Shown piece after piece: positions 35,357 through 38,152 of a DNA stretch of 38,152 bases. The notes below the pieces were generated by a model that saw only the letters and a list, made by a program, of their open reading frames with translations, was not told the DNA's origin and did no database searches. Position 1 is the first letter of the stretch. Each line of letters opens with the position of its first letter. Position numbers and translations under genes: made by a program. The DNA comes from a virus. Location: IMG/VR virus record IMGVR_UViG_3300028654_000037, positions 1-38,152 of that record; one strand, 5' to 3'.

Positions 35357-37433
35357 CATGAACTCGAAGACATTTGGCGGCGAACCCGATCAATATTTCG
35401 CCACGCTACCGGTGGAAGATCTCCTCCAAGAATGCGAGCGGCGCAAAGATGATTATCAAGATTACGTTCTCCGCACTGGCAAGCTAACCGTTTGGCGCAC
35501 CAACTGGGAAATGTGGATGCGTTCGGAGATGAAGATTGGCATAAGATTTGGGGGTGACCGTGGACAGTACAAGCTCATTGAATCAAACATTTACCGCTCT
35601 ATCGTCACCGGGTTGGTATCGACTATCGCCAATCAGCGGCCGTCCTTTCAGCCCGAGGCGATCAACGACGATCATAAGAGCATGTCCCAGGACATCATCT
35701 TTGATTCAGTAAGCAATTATTATTTAAAAGTGAAGCACATGGAAGACGCCTACAAAATGGCGTTGACCTATGGCCTTGTCACCGGCGAAGGGTGGATGTT
35801 CGAGAAGTGGAACGCGGATATTGGCGAGGTGGTAGACACGGTACAGGACGTGAAGACGGGCAAAGAGGTACCAATTAAAGAGGGCGACTTCCAGTATGCT
35901 GTACTTGGACCGATGGATGTCATTCGTGACTACACTCGTATGGATGTGGATAATGATTGGTACATCGCGCGCGAATACCTGAATAAGTGGGACTTGATAG
36001 CCCAGCGACCCGACCTGGAAGATGAACTGAAGGGCTACAGTATGCCCACGACCCTACAGCGTTTCCGCTTCGGGCATATCGTGGACGCCCAGACTTCAAA
36101 CTCCGATCTTATTCCCGTCTACACGTTTGTCCATAGAAAGACAGCGGCCTGTCCCCAGGGCCGCATCACTCAGTACATAGACTCCGATACATGGATTCTC
36201 GACACCGCGCTTCCTTACGATGAGATTCCGCTGTACCCGATGCTCCCCGACCAGACATTATTCAACAATTTTGGTAGCACCGTAATGACCTCCCTTGTCA
36301 AGCTGCAATATGCGTATGACAAAACTCTTAGCGTCATCGTTACCAATCAGCAAGCCTTCGCCATTACCAACATCGTCATCGACGAGTCTACTCAGACTAA
36401 ACCAGAACAGGTGATTGAAGGCTTGAATTTTATCAAAACGAACATGAAGAATGGCGTACCAATGGGTCTAGAACTTTGCAAGACCCCGGCCGAAATTTTT
36501 CAGTTCTTAGAATTACTCGAAGCACAAATGGAGAAGTTAAGTGGACTTCCTAGCATTCTTCGCGGACAACCCCCGACTGGGGTTGAATCTGGTACTGCCA
36601 TGGCCTTTCTGCAAGCGCAAGCACTTGTATTCAATTCGCCTATTCAACAGGCGTATATTAGTTTTCTTGAACGCTCAGCCACAGGACTTTTCAATATGCT
36701 AAAGAGCTTCGCCAACACGAAGCGGATGATTACGATTGCCGGTCAGAGCAAGTCATCCTACATGGGTGAATTTTCTGGCGATGATCTCTCGAACATCTCA
36801 CGCGTCATTGTGTCGGCCGGAAATCCTGCCACGCGATCAGAAGCCGGGAAGCTACAGATAGCGCAGGATTTGATGGCGAAAGGTCTAATCAAAGACGCGA
36901 ATCAGTATTTTGAAGTGCTGGCGACTGGCGAGCTAGACCCCATGACGGAGGGACCGGAAGCTGAGAATATGCTCATCATCAAAGAGAATGAGCAACTTCG
37001 GCGCAGTATTCCGCAAGTAGCGGCTCCTTGGGACAACCACGCCAATCACATCAATCAGCATTTTGTGATTATGATGGACCCAGCTCTCCGACAGAAAACG
37101 AATGACCCGGTATTCGCTGCCACCATGCAACACATTATGTCCCACGCGCAGTTTCTATTCCCTGGCATTCAAACCCCCACTGATCCTCGTTTGATGGGCC
37201 TCATGGGAAACAATGTGCAAGGACCGGCACCGCAACAATCGCCGCAGCAACAGCCGACACCACAACCAGTAGCAAATCCGATGCCCGCCGCCGGACCAAA
37301 TGGTGGCCCTAGTCTGGCCGCCCCACGACCGCCGCACGCCCCAATTTTACCAGGCAAGTCGTCGCCTGCTACCGCTAATGCGGCGCAACAACTAAACCAC
37401 GCGGTGACCCCGCAAATGCCCGGAGGAAAATAA
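35343..37433 (+). CDS. Portal protein (P22-like, podoviral length)
   Basis: 696 residues, ATG 35343 with GGAG 7 bases upstream. The order matches long P22-type portals: N-terminal helical and wing part (LTVWRTNWEMWMRSEMKIGI, ESNIYRSIVTGLVSTIANQR), a beta core (FQYAVLGPMDVIRDYTRM), a long stem helix region (LEAQMEKLSGLPSILRGQPP, ESGTAMAFLQAQAL). A Pro/Gln/Ala-rich C-terminal tail (about 615-696) is probably disordered. It is the DNA entry ring and docks the terminase. Confidence 0.82.
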   Translation: MASGSMNSKTFGGEPDQYFATLPVEDLLQECERRKDDYQDYVLRTGKLTVWRTNWEMWMRSEMKIGIRFGGDRGQYKLIESNIYRSIVTGLVSTIANQRPSFQPEAINDDHKSMSQDIIFDSVSNYYLKVKHMEDAYKMALTYGLVTGEGWMFEKWNADIGEVVDTVQDVKTGKEVPIKEGDFQYAVLGPMDVIRDYTRMDVDNDWYIAREYLNKWDLIAQRPDLEDELKGYSMPTTLQRFRFGHIVDAQTSNSDLIPVYTFVHRKTAACPQGRITQYIDSDTWILDTALPYDEIPLYPMLPDQTLFNNFGSTVMTSLVKLQYAYDKTLSVIVTNQQAFAITNIVIDESTQTKPEQVIEGLNFIKTNMKNGVPMGLELCKTPAEIFQFLELLEAQMEKLSGLPSILRGQPPTGVESGTAMAFLQAQALVFNSPIQQAYISFLERSATGLFNMLKSFANTKRMITIAGQSKSSYMGEFSGDDLSNISRVIVSAGNPATRSEAGKLQIAQDLMAKGLIKDANQYFEVLATGELDPMTEGPEAENMLIIKENEQLRRSIPQVAAPWDNHANHINQHFVIMMDPALRQKTNDPVFAATMQHIMSHAQFLFPGIQTPTDPRLMGLMGNNVQGPAPQQSPQQQPTPQPVANPMPAAGPNGGPSLAAPRPPHAPILPGKSSPATANAAQQLNHAVTPQMPGGK

Positions 37434-37436
37434 TCC

Positions 37437-37805
37437 ATGTCCAATATGCAGACCGTTCCATTCGTCGATCACCAAACGATTGCCCCAGCACTTACTTCTG
37501 CACCTGGGACATTCAACTACAATATGCAAGGTATTGATCGCGCTAGCCTTCAACTTAATACCACATTCAGCAATGCCGGTGATACAGATGTAGTGACTCT
37601 AAAGATCAGTAATGATGGCGTGAATTTTGTGGGCTTTAGTACTGCCAAGACGATTACATTTACTGGCGGCACCACAGATAGCGGATTATTTGAGTTGGGG
37701 GCCGTTGATTATGTATGGCTTCAAGTCTCTTGGGCTGCTACATCTGCCCATACGTTTAAACTCGATGCCTATTTATACGGCACCGGCGGCTCTCAGGTTT
37801 GGTAA
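37437..37805 (+). CDS. 122-residue beta-rich virion protein, unknown
   Basis: ATG 37437 has AGGAGG upstream. Beta-rich, Thr/Asn/Gly-rich: RASLQLNTTFSNAGDTDVVT, LKISNDGVNFVGFSTAKTIT, LELGAVDYVWLQVSWAATSA. No signal peptide. Immunoglobulin-like or decoration-protein character. Too small for the major capsid protein. Confidence 0.65.
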   Translation: MSNMQTVPFVDHQTIAPALTSAPGTFNYNMQGIDRASLQLNTTFSNAGDTDVVTLKISNDGVNFVGFSTAKTITFTGGTTDSGLFELGAVDYVWLQVSWAATSAHTFKLDAYLYGTGGSQVW

Positions 37806-37960
37806 TGACTGCTGACGATATCATCATCACAGGCGTTATTATACGAGAGCTGGAAAAAGAAGGCGTTGGATTGATTCAAGCCACACGTATTGGGAAAGCC
37901 GTCGCGAAGGCCCTGGGGGCGTTACATGCCAGAGACACCATCACAGACAGACACATATAA
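37805..37960 (+). CDS. 51-residue small protein, unknown
   Basis: ATG 37805 overlaps the previous stop (TAATG). Product MTADDIIITGVIIRELEKEG, VGLIQATRIGKAVAKALGAL is helical. Overlaps the next gene by 35 bases. Not recognised. Confidence 0.52.
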   Translation: MTADDIIITGVIIRELEKEGVGLIQATRIGKAVAKALGALHARDTITDRHI

Positions 37961-38152
37961 TACCGCCCTAGATATTTTCGACAAGACACATCCGCTTCGG
38001 GTGGATGTGGATGAAAATCTAAAGGTTACAATCGAAGGGGCGGTAGGTCCAGTCAGTGGTATAGTCAAGATAGAAGATACCGCTGGAAATCCGTTGGTTT
38101 CCTTCGCGGGGGCTTTGAGCGTTGACAATCAGACGCAACTTGTCACATTCGT
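37926..38152 (+). CDS. Partial gene cut by the window end, unknown
   Basis: ATG 37926, G-rich SD (GGGGG) about 5 bases up. 75 residues visible: a polar lead (MPETPSQTDTYNTALDIFDK), then beta-rich VDVDENLKVTIEGAVGPVSG, IVKIEDTAGNPLVSFAGAL. Still open at 38152. Could be a capsid or decoration-type gene; not enough sequence to tell. Confidence 0.5.
   Translation, partial: MPETPSQTDTYNTALDIFDKTHPLRVDVDENLKVTIEGAVGPVSGIVKIEDTAGNPLVSFAGALSVDNQTQLVTF

Overview
This window is a 38 kb piece of a tailed double-stranded DNA phage genome (Caudoviricetes). The virion genes suggest a P22-like podovirus layout: large terminase, long portal, a partial adaptor-like gene, a large nozzle/stabilisation-type protein and a series of Gly/Ala-rich internal (ejection) proteins. 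No sheath, tape measure or baseplate gene is visible. The host is probably Gram-negative, because two exported phage proteins have outer-membrane-like beta-strand ends and there are sigma70-type promoters. The host genus cannot be read from the sequence. I see no integrase, repressor, phage RNA polymerase or tRNA gene. No major capsid, scaffold or tail-spike gene is recognisable, and both ends of the window cut through genes, so part of the virion module lies outside.

Layout. Positions 1-10801 (+) hold late virion genes: partial adaptor-like gene, nozzle-type protein, small virion protein, four large low-complexity internal proteins, and a XhlA-like small protein. Positions 10804-11364 (+) hold a DUF5675 protein. 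From 11306 to 30891 nearly everything is on the minus strand in one very compact leftward block, with genes joined by ATGA, GTGA or TAATG overlaps. From right to left it contains many mini-proteins with Cys pairs, two envelope-type exported proteins, a secreted 3D-domain protein, a sigma-region-4-like regulator, an OB-fold-like protein, a PD-(D/E)XK nuclease, a prim-pol/RecA-like ATPase, a 2-deoxyribosyltransferase-like enzyme, a C5 cytosine methyltransferase, a dATP/dGTP hydrolase-like protein, family A DNA polymerase, a DEDDy exonuclease, and a secreted trypsin-like protease next to four tiny membrane or amphipathic peptides. Five putative homing endonucleases (four HNH, one LAGLIDADG) are wedged between these genes.

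Positions 30892-31767 form a control region with leftward promoters, palindromes and one small rightward gene. From 31768 to the end (+) come small genes (one a possible small terminase), the large terminase, a small HxxxCxxC protein, the portal and three small genes, the last cut by the window end.

Five minus-strand promoters share -35 TTGACA-like boxes, exactly 17 bp spacers and TAT(A/C)CT -10 boxes; three also carry TGC just before the -10. They suggest that host RNA polymerase reads the leftward block from several internal points. Replication would be carried out by the phage's own polymerase, prim-pol/ATPase, ssDNA-binding-like protein and nucleases, with nucleotide-pool enzymes and DNA methylation alongside. 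Functions are inferred by reading motifs; no database search was run.
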